Of a stretch of 64,000 nt of DNA, positions 1-11,569 are shown piece by piece (the stretch's first letter is position 1; each line of letters starts with the position of its first letter). The DNA lies in assembly GCF_017654505.1 (NCBI RefSeq), contig NC_054537.1, positions 69,458,145 through 69,522,144 on the forward strand. The letters are read 5' to 3'. The notes beneath the pieces are model-generated. The model worked only from the letters and a program-made list of their open reading frames with translations, did no database searches and was not told the origin of the DNA. Origin of the DNA: Polyodon spathula. Lineage: Eukaryota; Chordata; Actinopteri; Acipenseriformes; Polyodontidae. The translations under genes were made by a program, and so were the position numbers.

Positions 1-172
1 TCAGATATGAAATGTCTAAGCAAAGAGGAACTAACTGAGTGGAAGGAACCATTAAATGTATGCATACAAATGAGGGCTATCATATTGAATACATTCTGTA
101 AATATACTGAAATATGATATTGTCAGTGATATCTCATGTATTAATTACACTGGATTGAAACTTCCCTTTAAA
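1..172. repeat. Direct repeat, copy 1 (partner at 4881-5041)
   Basis: This segment matches 4881-5041 in the same orientation with only scattered substitutions and small indels, then similarity stops abruptly. The chemokine receptor lies between the two copies, about 4.9 kb apart. The pattern fits the right-hand edge of a tandemly duplicated unit, whose other copy would lie to the left of the window. It could instead be two insertions of one dispersed repeat. Confidence 0.75.
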
Positions 173-493
173 GACAAGCACACTACAATCATATGTGCAA
201 TTGGATTGGTTTCAATCGGACTAGCTGTTTGGGAGAAGAAGATCTTTGTACTGTAGTTTGTGATTATGACATCTGTACTGTGCTATTTTGATGTCATGCA
301 GCATGGCCGCCATACCACACAACCTTGTTAATAACCAGTTAATCTTGGACTATCCCTCAACAACTATACCAACTTTCGGCACTCTGCAATAAGACGTTTT
401 CAAAAGACGATTTTTTACATTTTGGCAAAATGTTTTTTTTTTTTTTTAATCCACTATGGTGGTCAAACCATGTGACTTATGACATAAGTTTTT

Positions 494-498
494 TATAT

Positions 499-545
<47 letters not shown>

Positions 546-561
546 TATATATATATATAAT
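494..561. repeat. (AT)n microsatellite
   Basis: Nearly uninterrupted TA dinucleotides, broken once by a TCAG interruption. No gene is apparent between here and the receptor. Confidence 0.9.
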
Positions 562-747
562 ATATTAAAAAAATACTTGTATTTATTTTAATACCCTTAT
601 GGGAAAAAAACCTGTTTTTTTTTTATCTTTGAACATATGTTTGAAGTATGAAATTTTGCCTAAGAATTAATTGACAAAACTTTAAATAGAAGAACAAACT
701 TCATGTTCTGGAAATGGTGGGAGTGATGCAGAGTAAAGTTTGTAATT

Positions 748-748
748 A

Positions 749-799
<51 letters not shown>
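748..799. repeat. (AAT)n microsatellite
   Basis: About 17 uninterrupted AAT triplets. Confidence 0.9.
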
Positions 800-1484
800 T
801 GGTTTATAGTGACTTTTTTCTTCATTTTTTTTCCATTATTATAAAGCAGCAGTCCATGGTTTGCATCACACAGTTGTTGTTAAATGGGTGTAGACTGAAA
901 GAGGGTGATACACAGTATTGTCAGTAGATATCGTTGTTCAGTAATGTACACATATTTGTCTCTATATCTAAATTCTTAAAATACTTTTACTTGCAACTAC
1001 TTAATATATCGTTGTTTTAATTTAATCATAGCAAGTCAGAGATGTAAATCACACTTGCTTAAGAATAACTAAATTTTGTTATTTTAGTTGTAAAATACGT
1101 ATATGTTTTTGACAGAGCGAATGAATCCAAAATCAATAATCTCCCTCTTGACCTGTGAGGGCACTGTACAACAGGAACTGTGTGCCTCCTACTGAGGATC
1201 TCAGAAATTATGGCAGAGAAGGAGCTATGCATGATGTTTTGATAACTTATCACTTATCACAAGTAAATCTGGAACGGGAAGAGAAGCAGTTTAAGCTACA
1301 GCAAGGTTACAGTATGAAAGAATCGGCGTATCACCAATCATATTAAAAATATATATTCATCACAGATTATGGATCCAGCAGTAATGTTGTGAAGACTAAA
1401 AAGTGATAAGAACATTGATCTGAAAATCTTGGTAATCATTTTAACAAAGGACACCAATTGATAACTCCTGTGCAATCCATTCAC

Positions 1485-1490
1485 TTTATT
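1485..1490 (-). terminator. Possible polyadenylation signal of the chemokine receptor
   Basis: TTTATT on the plus strand is AATAAA on the minus strand, about 490 nt beyond the receptor stop codon. That is a plausible 3' UTR length, but the region is AT-rich and such hexamers occur by chance. Confidence 0.3.
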
Positions 1491-1978
1491 TTACATACTA
1501 TAATGGTGAGTTAGGTGTTTACCTGAATACAAATGGCTTACATTATATTATTATAAAGCATATACGATATTTGCAGCATGATATTGAAGTAAAAAAAAAT
1601 AGTAGTATTTACAAAAATGTTATATCATCATACCATCAAACTAAACTTTAAACACTAACCAATTTAACAATGTAAAGAAGTCTTTAGAATTTGGACTTTT
1701 TTTTTAGTAGATTTTATGTTACTGTTGAGGTTTTTATCCCTCTCCAAAAACACAGGACCCATATTTAAAGAGATTGAAGTTACCGTCCTACCAAGATGAC
1801 TAGTTCCTGTAAATGGAATTCTGCGTACTGTACATGTGACGAGCATTATAAGAGGGTTACTGTTTACTGCGTAATCTAGTCATTTTCAAACATAGATGAT
1901 CAAATAAATGTGTCAGAAAAATGTATCCCTAAGATATCCCCACATGTACAGCCGTACTGTATATGCCAAAAATTTGAA

Positions 1979-3043
1979 TCATACTGGAGTATTTGAGGTC
2001 TCGTTTTCGGACACTCTGATGTGAATTGTCATACGTTTACAAACAGACGAGCAAAATGTAAGTCTATAAAACAGTTTCCCCAGGTGCTTTTTAAACTTCT
2101 CACCAGCAAAAACGTAGATCACAGGATTTACACAACAGTGAACTAACGAAATTGCCTCAGTAACATTTCTGGCAAATATCACCTTCTGACTGTTTTCACA
2201 GTTGTCTCCAATGTTTAACTCTTGCAAGGATTCTAAGAACAGAGTAATGTTATGTGGTACCCAGAAAACAATAAAAACACTGACTATCATAAAAATGAGC
2301 TTGATAGCTTTATGTCTCTTAGATGTTTTAGACTTTAGTAATACTATCAGGATGCTTACATAGCAGTATGTCATGATAACCAGAGGAATGAGAAGTCCTA
2401 GAATATTGACTTCAAAATTCCGAAGTAGTTTCCAGGTCTGTTTGTTATTTGAGGGATAATTTGGTTGGCATGTTGCTGCATTATCTTCAGTTATAACTTC
2501 AGTGAAAACAAAGTCTGGAATAGAAGCACAAATAGCAACTGACCAAATGACGACGCTTGCAATTGTGCCATAAAGAAGTGTTCTGGCTCTCATAGCGAAT
2601 ATAGCATGGACTATGGCAAGATATCTGTCTATACTCATTAGGGTTACAAAGAATATGCTGCTGTAGAAACCAATCAGGTAGAGACCGGTGATGAATTTAC
2701 AAAGAGCATCACTCAGAAACCCATGGCCAGAAACATAACATGCCCAGAATGGAAGAGAGAGGACAAGCAGTAGGTCAGAGATTGCCAAATTCAGCATATA
2801 AACGTCTGTCATGTTTTTCATCTTGATGTGGCGAGTGAGTATTAAGACAACAATACTGTTCCCAACAAGACCAGCCATGAACACGACAGAGATAAGAACA
2901 GACATGGAATTGTATCCCAGTATGGTTGTGCTGTCTGTACATGGGTCGTAATCAGAGTAATTGAAATCAATGGAATCATTGTAGTCCAGGGAATAATTGT
3001 AGTCTGTTGCAGTCTGAATCACTGGATCATCTGTCAGATTCAT
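1979..3043 (-). CDS. CC-chemokine receptor, CCR4/CCR8-like
   Basis: An intact 354-residue class A GPCR in one coding exon, the usual length for chemokine receptors. Seven hydrophobic segments are visible: TM1 around 48-70 with the GN motif, TM2 around 83-105 with LAISD and SLPFW, TM3 ending in DRYLAIVHA (139-147), TM5 around 211-233, TM6 around 247-265, and TM7 with the HCCVNPVIY form of NPxxY (302-310). The four extracellular cysteines of the family are present at 35, 115, 192 and 282. The N-terminus (1-47) is acidic and has tyrosines at 15, 17, 21, 29 and 32, typical sulfation and chemokine-binding sites, plus several NxS/T sequons. By family knowledge it should sit in the leukocyte plasma membrane and couple to Gi. 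The wording of TM3, TM5 and TM7 is closest to CCR4 and CCR8 as I remember them; exact orthology needs a tree. The start is the first ATG, one base after a splice acceptor. Confidence 0.93.
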   Translation of the reverse strand: MNLTDDPVIQTATDYNYSLDYNDSIDFNYSDYDPCTDSTTILGYNSMSVLISVVFMAGLVGNSIVVLILTRHIKMKNMTDVYMLNLAISDLLLVLSLPFWACYVSGHGFLSDALCKFITGLYLIGFYSSIFFVTLMSIDRYLAIVHAIFAMRARTLLYGTIASVVIWSVAICASIPDFVFTEVITEDNAATCQPNYPSNNKQTWKLLRNFEVNILGLLIPLVIMTYCYVSILIVLLKSKTSKRHKAIKLIFMIVSVFIVFWVPHNITLFLESLQELNIGDNCENSQKVIFARNVTEAISLVHCCVNPVIYVFAGEKFKKHLGKLFYRLTFCSSVCKRMTIHIRVSENETSNTPV

Positions 3044-3057
3044 CCTAAAAAAAAAAG
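3044..3057 (-). promoter_or_regulatory. Splice acceptor just upstream of the receptor ATG
   Basis: Read on the minus strand, a run of ten T residues is followed by AG, one G, then the ATG. This is a textbook polypyrimidine tract and 3' splice site. It implies that the coding exon begins one base before the start codon, with an untranslated first exon farther right (higher coordinates), as in many chemokine receptor genes. I could not identify that exon. Confidence 0.6.
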
Positions 3058-3235
3058 CAGAGGTGGAGGTTCAGAGATAGGAATTTGATAAGCTATTTAA
3101 TTTTACAATCAAAATATCTTCATGTAAGTTCTCTAGTTGTTTTTTTTCTTCAAACATATAATTTAGACTTTTAAGCAAATTACTCCTCATGAACTAGCTT
3201 GGAAAAACTGTGTCCCGTGCTGGAAAAATGGTGTA

Positions 3236-3602
3236 CAGCTACGGACAAAGGTTTTGCATCACCCTATAGAATTAATATATTTAGCTTCATAAAGTCAAAT
3301 GGAACCTGCTGAATAATGTTATGTTAACATACTGAATTATATACCGCTTTGTAGTTTTCTATATACTTAATGAAACATTGACAGAAATTGAAAAATTTGA
3401 CTTTTTAAAAGTCTAACATGAAATACTATTATACTAGTATGGCTTCTGGTAGACGTGTGATATAATTTTGTAATTTATTTGATTACATGATGTTCAATAA
3501 AAGATCGAAACTATGTTCACATAGTTATAAAATAATTTAAAAAAAAACAACAATATCTCAATCCTAAAATTCTAGGTGATGCAAAACGTTTAACCATAGC
3601 TG
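3236..3602. mobile_element. Tc1/mariner-type MITE, 367 bp
   Basis: Terminal inverted repeats of about 38 bp begin CAGCTAYGG and contain TTTTGCATCACC on both ends. TA dinucleotides flank the element at 3234-3235 and 3603-3604, the duplicated target of Tc1/mariner insertion. The interior is AT-rich and has no transposase, so it is non-autonomous. It lies about 190 bp upstream of the receptor coding exon. Confidence 0.85.
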
Positions 3603-4148
3603 TATATGCATGGCTTCCATACTGAAGAGCTGATTCACACTGCCACGATGCACAGCAATCACTGATGCACATGTATTATTATTTATTATATTCTTTGTTC
3701 TTTCATTTATTTTTACAACCTAGGTACATAGGCTACATGAGAAAACTCCTGTTCCTATTCAAACAAAAAATTAAACAAGTTTATTCATTTAACTATCATA
3801 TTAGATGTCTTTTTTTTTTTAGGACGTGAACGTTTCATCTTTTTAAACTCTGATAGCTAACGCTAGGCTTACTGACAAAATAATAATAGACCTTGCAATA
3901 CTATAATAATATTGTATGATTATATGTCATTAGAATATATTATTAAAACATTTTAATTTTGAATAAAGATTGACAACATTTTGACGTGTAAAACCTTTTA
4001 ATATACAGTAAATGAATCTTTGTAATCACACATCTGATTAACAATGACATTTTTACAGGCAGAAAAAAGCTGACGAGTTTAACACTAGGCCTAGTATAAA
4101 GAGAAACGTAAGTTACAGTATAACTGAACACTTTCCATTGCACATATA

Positions 4149-4456
4149 ATAACACTATGTAACACAATTTTTGTTCCTGGGTAGTAAGTGTTATTTCCTA
4201 ATTGCTTATGCCTCAAAAGTATAGAAAATGGCTATTATTCCCCACAAACTTTGCTTTTGTGACCAGGACAGGTACATTTCAAAATACCACTATTTCCAAT
4301 GAGAAAACGGGCGAATTTGTGTCTTTTCGTTCACATAAAGTCAGAAAAAAACAACATATGAATCCAAATTAACATGTATTTATACTAAAGTAATACAAAA
4401 ATGACTACAAAAGATTTAGAAGTGAGTAGTTTTTCGAGATTTACGATTATACTGTA
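4149..4456 (+). repeat. Single arm of the palindromic repeat found at 12361-12985
   Basis: About 300 bp closely matching the left arm of the long palindrome at 12361-12668, from the ACTATGTAACAC edge to the ATTTACGATTATACTGTA centre. The second arm is missing; an imperfect TA/GATA-type low-complexity tract takes over at 4457-4540. A half copy suggests loss of one arm by hairpin deletion. Confidence 0.8.
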
Positions 4457-4880
4457 AATATATTACATTATATATATCGATAATATATATATATATAGAT
4501 ATATATGATATAATATATATTATAGAATATATAGAAAATCACTAGACACTTAAACAGCTCTGCTAGAATATGGTTCCATTGCTTCCTGCAAGAGAATGAG
4601 AAAGTCTTTTAATTTCTCTGAAGTCAGTAAATGTGCTGCAGATCAGTCAGTTTGCATAGACAGTGACAAGGTGCAGAGGAAGAGGAAGAAGTGCAGAGGA
4701 ATGGTTTGCAGAGAAGCAAACAGTGGCAGATATAAATCATTCTTGGCAGCCTTAGAAAAAATGATCTGTTTTGAATAATATGATGAACTACGTGATTTTC
4801 CTCACACCATGAGGAAAATACAGTACTATACTGGGTGTATCAAAATACAGGTATTATCAACATAACTGTAAATATATTTT

Positions 4881-5041
4881 CAGATATGAAATGTCTTTAA
4901 GCAAAGAGAAACTGAGTGGAAGGAATCATTAAACGTATGCATACAAATGAGGGCTATCATATTCAATACATTCTGTAAATATACTGAATAACTATGATAT
5001 TGTCGTTGATGTCTCGTATTAATTACACTGGATTGAAATCA
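4881..5041. repeat. Direct repeat, copy 2 (partner at 1-172)
   Basis: Same orientation as 1-172, with shared blocks such as CATACAAATGAGGGCTATCA. The sequences diverge after about 5041, where this copy runs into an A-rich tract. A short open frame to its left (4596-4778) shows no recognisable family. Confidence 0.75.
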
Positions 5042-8000
5042 TTCATCGATAAAAAAAAAAAACCCTAATATAAATCACTTGTAAATATTGCTGTTACAGA
5101 TTATAATTTGCTTTGCCATGTTATTTATTTCTAAAGTTTACCATAATAATGGTGCAGCTCTGCTTATGTTAGACATGTACCGTGCTTTATCATGTAATTG
5201 ACTCTTTGCCTTTGTGTTACTACACTTTTCTAGGCTGTTTCTATGGTATATCATTGTACATTTTTAAAAGGGTTACCCTGTTCAGTTACTCATAGAAAAC
5301 ATGCAGAGCTTTAAAATGTAATTCAAAGTTTCTATAGAGATCCTTTAATGTGGCATGTCAGTAAGAAAATGACTAACAAGGGCATTCTGAAGTAGCAAGA
5401 TGTGTTTAAGTAATAATGCAGTGGCCATTACCTGCTAGATGATTCTGTGTGGTGTCCGTGCCTGGAGCTGAAGGCAAGGTCAAAGTCAAGGTCAAGGTCA
5501 ATTATCTCCAGGTAATGACTGCTGCAGAGGCTATTAATTCTACAATTAACAGAACAAACGTTTTTGTGAATGAGACCTTTTAGGCTTAGCTTAGAACCTG
5601 ATTGGCTTATATAATCTGTTAAACTTAGTGCTTAGGTTGTGGATCACTATCAAAATATTACAAGGTGGCTGACAAGGGAATCAGTACTGTATTGAAATCA
5701 CCGAATTACTAAAGTAGGATGGCCTGTAACTGATCTATGCTAAAGACATTTGCAAAATATTCAAAACAAAAATAAAATTCACTTTTACTAGTTTCACTTA
5801 TTATGCAATTATCAAAACACATTTTATGTTCTTGTTAATAAATTGACCAATACCCAGTAAAGTTTAGGCATGGTTTACAAAACATGTAGATTATCAAAAC
5901 AACCACTTTAACCTCAACCGCACCCCAGTTTCCCCCCACCAATGACACTGAAGTATCCCCTTTCATGCTGGACCACAAGTTTCTATTTCTGTAGGCTCTG
6001 ACAGCATGTCAACTGTATGTTGAATAAATGCTAATACTGTTTACTACACTATACCATAGTAAAACTAGTGTGGATAAACATCGTGAAGGCTTGAACAAAG
6101 AGAAGTATGGCAAAGGTCATAGTAAATTATTTGTGGTAAGTTCCATGGTATAGCCATAGTACAGTCATTTACAGTCCAAATTTAGCAAATTTAATATAAT
6201 ATGTTTATGAGCAAGTCGCAGGTGTAAGTGAACCTATGGCTAAAACTGTGTTAAACAGATTTAAAAACTGACTTACCTGTTAGATCGTATCTCTTAAATA
6301 TCTCTTTTTTCGTTTCAGGTGTACCAGTTCTGTCTGTGTCAACTCTTTCTTGATGATGAGATTTTGTCTGACTGGAAAGCTAACAGATTTTGAACATTTC
6401 CTGTCATTGTGCTTTTCAGTTGATCATACTTGCATGATTATACAGACAGTCAGCAAATTTGCACAATATGAGTCCCTGGATTAATTGTGGTTTTGAACAC
6501 CATGAGCACATGACTCACTGTATACCCACATTTACATGAAATGGTATCTGTCATTTTGCAATTTTCACGTAATACACAATCGTCGTTTTCCTCACCACAT
6601 GGCACGCACTGCAGATGTATGGAGTGCTTCTATCTAGTGCTCACCTGTCTTCTCTTTATGTTAAAGTAGGCAGATTAGGACATGAACCTGTAAAGACGCA
6701 GGCTCAATAGATTTCCCTTTTTTTTTGTTTTCACAAAAAGTTATTTTTTTTTTTTGGTTATTACCATCTATAAACTTTGAAGGAGCAACAATTTTTCTTA
6801 GTGGTTCTGTAGCACCAATATCGAGTTACATTATTATAATAAAATTCAAAAGGTAAGATTAATTTCCTAGGTCCTTTCCCCTCAAAGGGCTTTGGGGCCA
6901 AAATACACAATAATATAACCTTGGTGTCATATATGGTCATAGAGAACACCACCAATACAGTACATGAACAGGATGCTGATGTTGAAACAGTGGCTGCCTT
7001 AGTGGAATAATCCACAAAATGTAAAATACAGTATTTATTTACTATACATTTAAAGAGCATTATAATATAACCACAACATCATTCTTTTTAGTATTAGTGC
7101 ACTATTAAAAGTATAGCTGTGAGGTATTACTGTGTCTATTAAAGTAAATGGGACATCATTTTACAAGTTTTAGGAAATCTGCTCTTATAAACAAGTTTGC
7201 CAGTTATATGCATTATACTCTGTATTATACATGTGTGCTATAGAGTTTTTGAGCAGACAGTTCACCCATGAGCACTGTAACACAGGTTGCATGTTACATT
7301 GTAACAATTACAGTATGCATTACTGATCCTGGTTCACTGAGAGAAACGTGTAAACTGCTAACGACATATTTGAAGTCACTTGGTTTGTTTAGTACAACTG
7401 AAGATCTTTTTCAGAATCATTGCAGTCCATTAACACAAAGTCATGGTTAAGTTCACCAGCAAATAGCTTCACAACACAGTGTTTCTTTAATGGGTTAATT
7501 GCAAATAGCATCTAACTCATTGCAATTAAAGCAAGTAATCTATAGGTTTGGGTCACTTTCTTGTAAGTGCTTCATTATCATGATAAGGCTAATGTAACAA
7601 TGTTAACATGGCAATGCTATGCAAAGAAACGGAATCGTGAAATGTTTTGTAAGTGTAACTCCTTAACATAAAGAACAAAGCAACCACATCCTGTAAAATA
7701 AGTTTGCAAATGATTATTTCAACACAATATATCATTTTACAAATAATATAGATTTGAACATTGTGGTATTAAATCCAATGTTACTTGAAATATCAGCTGA
7801 AATATATAAAATACACAATTAATGTCTGTTTTTTTTATCAAAATACAATTTTATCAACAATTGGCATCTTTTTTTTTTATCATCAGTCACAGGAAATATA
7901 TCCTGTTTAGGCAAAACCCCTAGCCTGTGTCAAACTATTGTATGGCACAATCAATGTTACAGAGCCTTACCTCATTTTAGTTTCTCCTCACACTAGATGC

Positions 8001-8458
8001 ATGGCGAGAGGAATGATTGAATAGATTGATCTGAATGGAAAAAAAAAAAAAAATCGCACTAGCTGTGGCATGAATTGCAAAATTTAAACATTTTGATAGT
8101 GATACGCTCACTTACTCTAGTAGCTTTGGAACTGACCAGTCAGGAACAAGGAGTGTGTGCCTTTCTTGTGGAAACAGTTAACTATTAGTAAGACTCTGCA
8201 AGAAATACGCAATTGGCTGGCCCTGTGATCATGTAGTAATAGCAGTCCCAATAATTGAGTCACAATAAAACCCCAACAAAATAATATCTGGACTGAGTTT
8301 ATAGTAAATCATAAATATATTATTAAAATAAATGTTTTGGTCCAATTAAAACATATTTATTTGTATTTGTAGGTACCAGGGGGGTGGGGGTGGTGAAAGC
8401 CCAGGTCATGTTTAGTTTTCGGTCTTGCAGTCCATCCTTGTTGCTTTTGGTGTTAATT
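5042..8458. other. Unassigned intergenic DNA
   Basis: No open frame with family features and no clear transposon. Short frames at 6761-7060 and 7268-7450 look like chance. This span could hold the untranslated first exon and promoter of the receptor. The only local structure noted is the nuclear-receptor half-site cluster at 5475-5500. Confidence 0.5.
5475..5500 (+). promoter_or_regulatory. Cluster of nuclear-receptor half-sites
   Basis: Four close variants of AAGGTCA occur head to tail in 26 bp, including two TCAAGGTCA units, the extended monomer site of ERR and NR5A receptors. It lies about 2.4 kb upstream of the receptor ATG. It may be only a short tandem repeat. Confidence 0.3.
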
Positions 8459-8466
8459 ATCTAGAG

Positions 8467-8648
8467 CAGGGGTCTCCAACACTATTTCTGGAGGGCTGTT
8501 TTTTGTTCTAACCGTACAGTAAATTAATTAATTGGACCAATTAAGCTTCTAATAAGCACTTCATTTGTCCAATGAAGTAATTTGGGTATAGTTGGAACAA
8601 AAACTAGGAGAGACACTGGCCCTCCAGGACCAGGGCTGGAGACCCCTC
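8467..8648. mobile_element. hAT-type MITE, 182 bp
   Basis: The ends read CAGGGGTCTCC and GGAGACCCCTC, with longer imperfect inverted repeats including the CTGGAGGGC block. Flanks ATCTAGAG (8459-8466) and AGCTAGAG (8649-8656) make an 8-bp target duplication with one mismatch, diagnostic of hAT elements. No coding capacity. Confidence 0.8.
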
Positions 8649-8656
8649 AGCTAGAG

Positions 8657-9895
8657 GATGAATTAGACAGATTTTTTACACCCCTTCCTACAATGGCCCC
8701 ATGGTCTGCCTAGTGAGTTACACAACAGGTTATGACTACTGTACACAATGACACAAACATACAACAGGTTTCCCCAAAAGCTTTTTTATGTAGTTATTCT
8801 GCAGTCCAGGCAATCTGCAACAATTTGTTCCACAATGTGTTGATATTTAGTATCACATACAGACCTGGATACTACAATATTTCAACACTACAGTAATTTT
8901 CAGAATATAACACATTACTGACAATATTATTCATTGAGGCAAATTAAAGTCTTGGTCAAATTCAACTACAGCTTCACAATACAATTTGTTTTCTTAATGA
9001 TCCACAGTCGTTGCTACAAAAAACAAAATGACAATGACAGACTTACTGCGTCAGATTCCCTTATCTCAGTCTGGAACACACAAAGAACTGCATAAAGAAG
9101 TGGTGTTGTGGTTAAGGTGTTATTTTCAGACACTTGTTGTTGTAATCTGATGTTCATAGGCCTCAGACCATTTGTATTTCAGGAGTACACCATTTTCTAT
9201 GCTAAAAAGAAATGAAGGGCAGATTTGAAGTCATAAAAATAATGTTATATCCATTTTACACACACAAGCAAATCTACAGTGAGGAGGCAACAAATATTGT
9301 TGGCAATGTTTCTAGATGTGGTAATTTACCTCATCATTCCAAAATGGAAGAGCCCTCTGATGGGCCTTTATTTAAGCAACAGAACTCAGAGATGGTTATT
9401 GTTATTTAAATATATACGTGTGGTATACTGAATGATTGTTCACGGTATACAGTAAGGAGAATGTTCTGTATGGGCTTGTGGTTTACTCAGACATCCTGCC
9501 ATGGCGAATAAAAATACTATATCATGAACGATCATTCACTATCCTCTATATATGGCAAATGGTTTGATATACATATATGTACAAATAAAGTTCAAATACA
9601 TTGATACATTTAAGATAAATAAATAAACAAATAAACAAACAGAGTCCATCCTAAATTATGTATTATGCTTGGGAGGCCAGGCTGATCCTCAGAGTCAGCA
9701 ACACATGAAAATATAATAAGCTGCTGTAGGTTTAATGTAGCTCTAATAGATAGAAACGTAAAGATGCAAGTATGTCGCATCTTATAGAACAGAATTACAT
9801 CAATAAGAATATAGTTTAGATTTGAATTGAAACAATAACAAATAGTTGCCATGCCATTGAAAACCTATAAATATACCCATACTGTTTAGATTCTA
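8657..9895. other. Unassigned intergenic DNA
   Basis: No gene, transposase fragment or clear repeat recognised. The short frames at 9212-9409 and 9610-9852 have no protein-like features. Confidence 0.5.
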
Positions 9896-9963
9896 ACTCA
9901 TGCTCTCAAGAAATATTTAAAGTATATCAAACATTGGGAAGATAGAGAGTCTAAGCAATACAT

Positions 9964-10060
<97 letters not shown>
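9896..10060. repeat. Dispersed 60-bp module joined to (TA)n(CA)n microsatellite
   Basis: The first part (9896-9958), containing AAGTATATCAAACATTGGGA, recurs at 11419-11453 and 12990-13055, each time ending in a TA microsatellite. Here the microsatellite is (TA)n at about 9973-10030 followed by (CA)n to 10060. The segment just after it (10061-10085) resembles the CCCTTGAGAAAG start of the same module. Confidence 0.75.
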
Positions 10061-10061
<1 letters not shown>

Positions 10062-10085
10062 TCCCTTGAGAAAGTATGTCAAGTA

Positions 10086-11418
10086 TATAACAGTTGATGG
10101 TCTGTGGTGCCAGGCAAATGCATAATATACCATATTTAATTGTCACCAACCTGCTGCTAGGACATAGTAATTCACGTTTGTATATGTGACACCACTACAC
10201 CCTATACATGCCCAGGGAATAATAATAAATTGAAAAAATAAACAGGACAGAGGAGAAAAAACAGCTAGAGAATTAGCACTGAGGAACCATACAGTCCTCA
10301 AGCACTTATTGTGCTCTACAGGTAACAGGCAGATCTCTTGATTACTGAAGATAATTACATCTATACTGTATACTGTATACATATATACTGTTATACTGTA
10401 GATATACTGTAGATAATTACATCAACTGACCAATCACACTGTTAATTGGTTATATTGCACCCAATAAATAAATATATTGCACACCATTGTTATATATTGC
10501 ACAGCCAGTTATATTGCACTCAAATAAGTTACTAAACCCAATAAGTTATATATAAACTCGTTACACATATTGAACATAAGTAACTAATCAAATATATTAA
10601 ACATAAACAGCATATCATAGCTTAGTTAATCATCAATGAAATAAACAAATAGATAACACAGCTATCTAATGATTTGTCTCAAACCGCCACTTTAAATCAC
10701 AAGCAGCATTTCAATTTCAAAATTACAAGTGATTACAAGTAGATTACAATTAATCCTCATTTAGGAAAGACCATTCATTATGCTATATTGTTTATAATTT
10801 GTCCTTAATTAACACAACTACCACTATTTTTAACTTACAATATTCAATAAAAACTAGAGTGAGTCAAAGGCCCACTTATGCTATGCATATAAAATAAAAC
10901 TATATAGCATAACTAACCAGTTACAATGCATTGCAATACTAGGAAATGGTTTACAATTACATAAACTGTAAACCAACAAAACAATATATTAATTAATTTT
11001 GCGCAAGGGTTGCAGCACGCTTGTCCAAATAAGCAGGAGAAGTGGAAGAAAAGGAAGTAAAGTGCTTCTCTGCATAGGAACAAATCGAAGTAGATTATTT
11101 CCATTAGTTTAAGAGCAATTAGGCTAGTAGTACGCTCTTATTTTTTCACGGTCAAGAGAGAGAGAGAAAAAAAAACTTGTTAGCTTGTTTAACTGAAGAA
11201 AAAAAACAATCCAAAAAAAAAAAAAAACCCACTCAAAATGGGTGTGAATGCAATTGTCAGTATCGGGAAAAAGCTATAAACAAGAATTTCAAAAAATATT
11301 TTCTTAAACCCGATGTAGATTCGGCAGCAACACGTCTCCCTGGGTTCCACACGAACTCTGGTCACAGCCCTCACTGCAACACAACCAGGCAAACCGACAC
11401 ATTTACCTATCGTCACAG
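10086..11418. other. Unassigned AT-rich DNA
   Basis: Several short TATTGCAC and TACTGTATAC repeats occur at 10370-10520. I see no gene. The frame at 11177-11686 is low-complexity lysine-rich and dinucleotide translation, not a real protein. Confidence 0.5.
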
Positions 11419-11562
<144 letters not shown>

Positions 11563-11569
11563 AAGGGCA

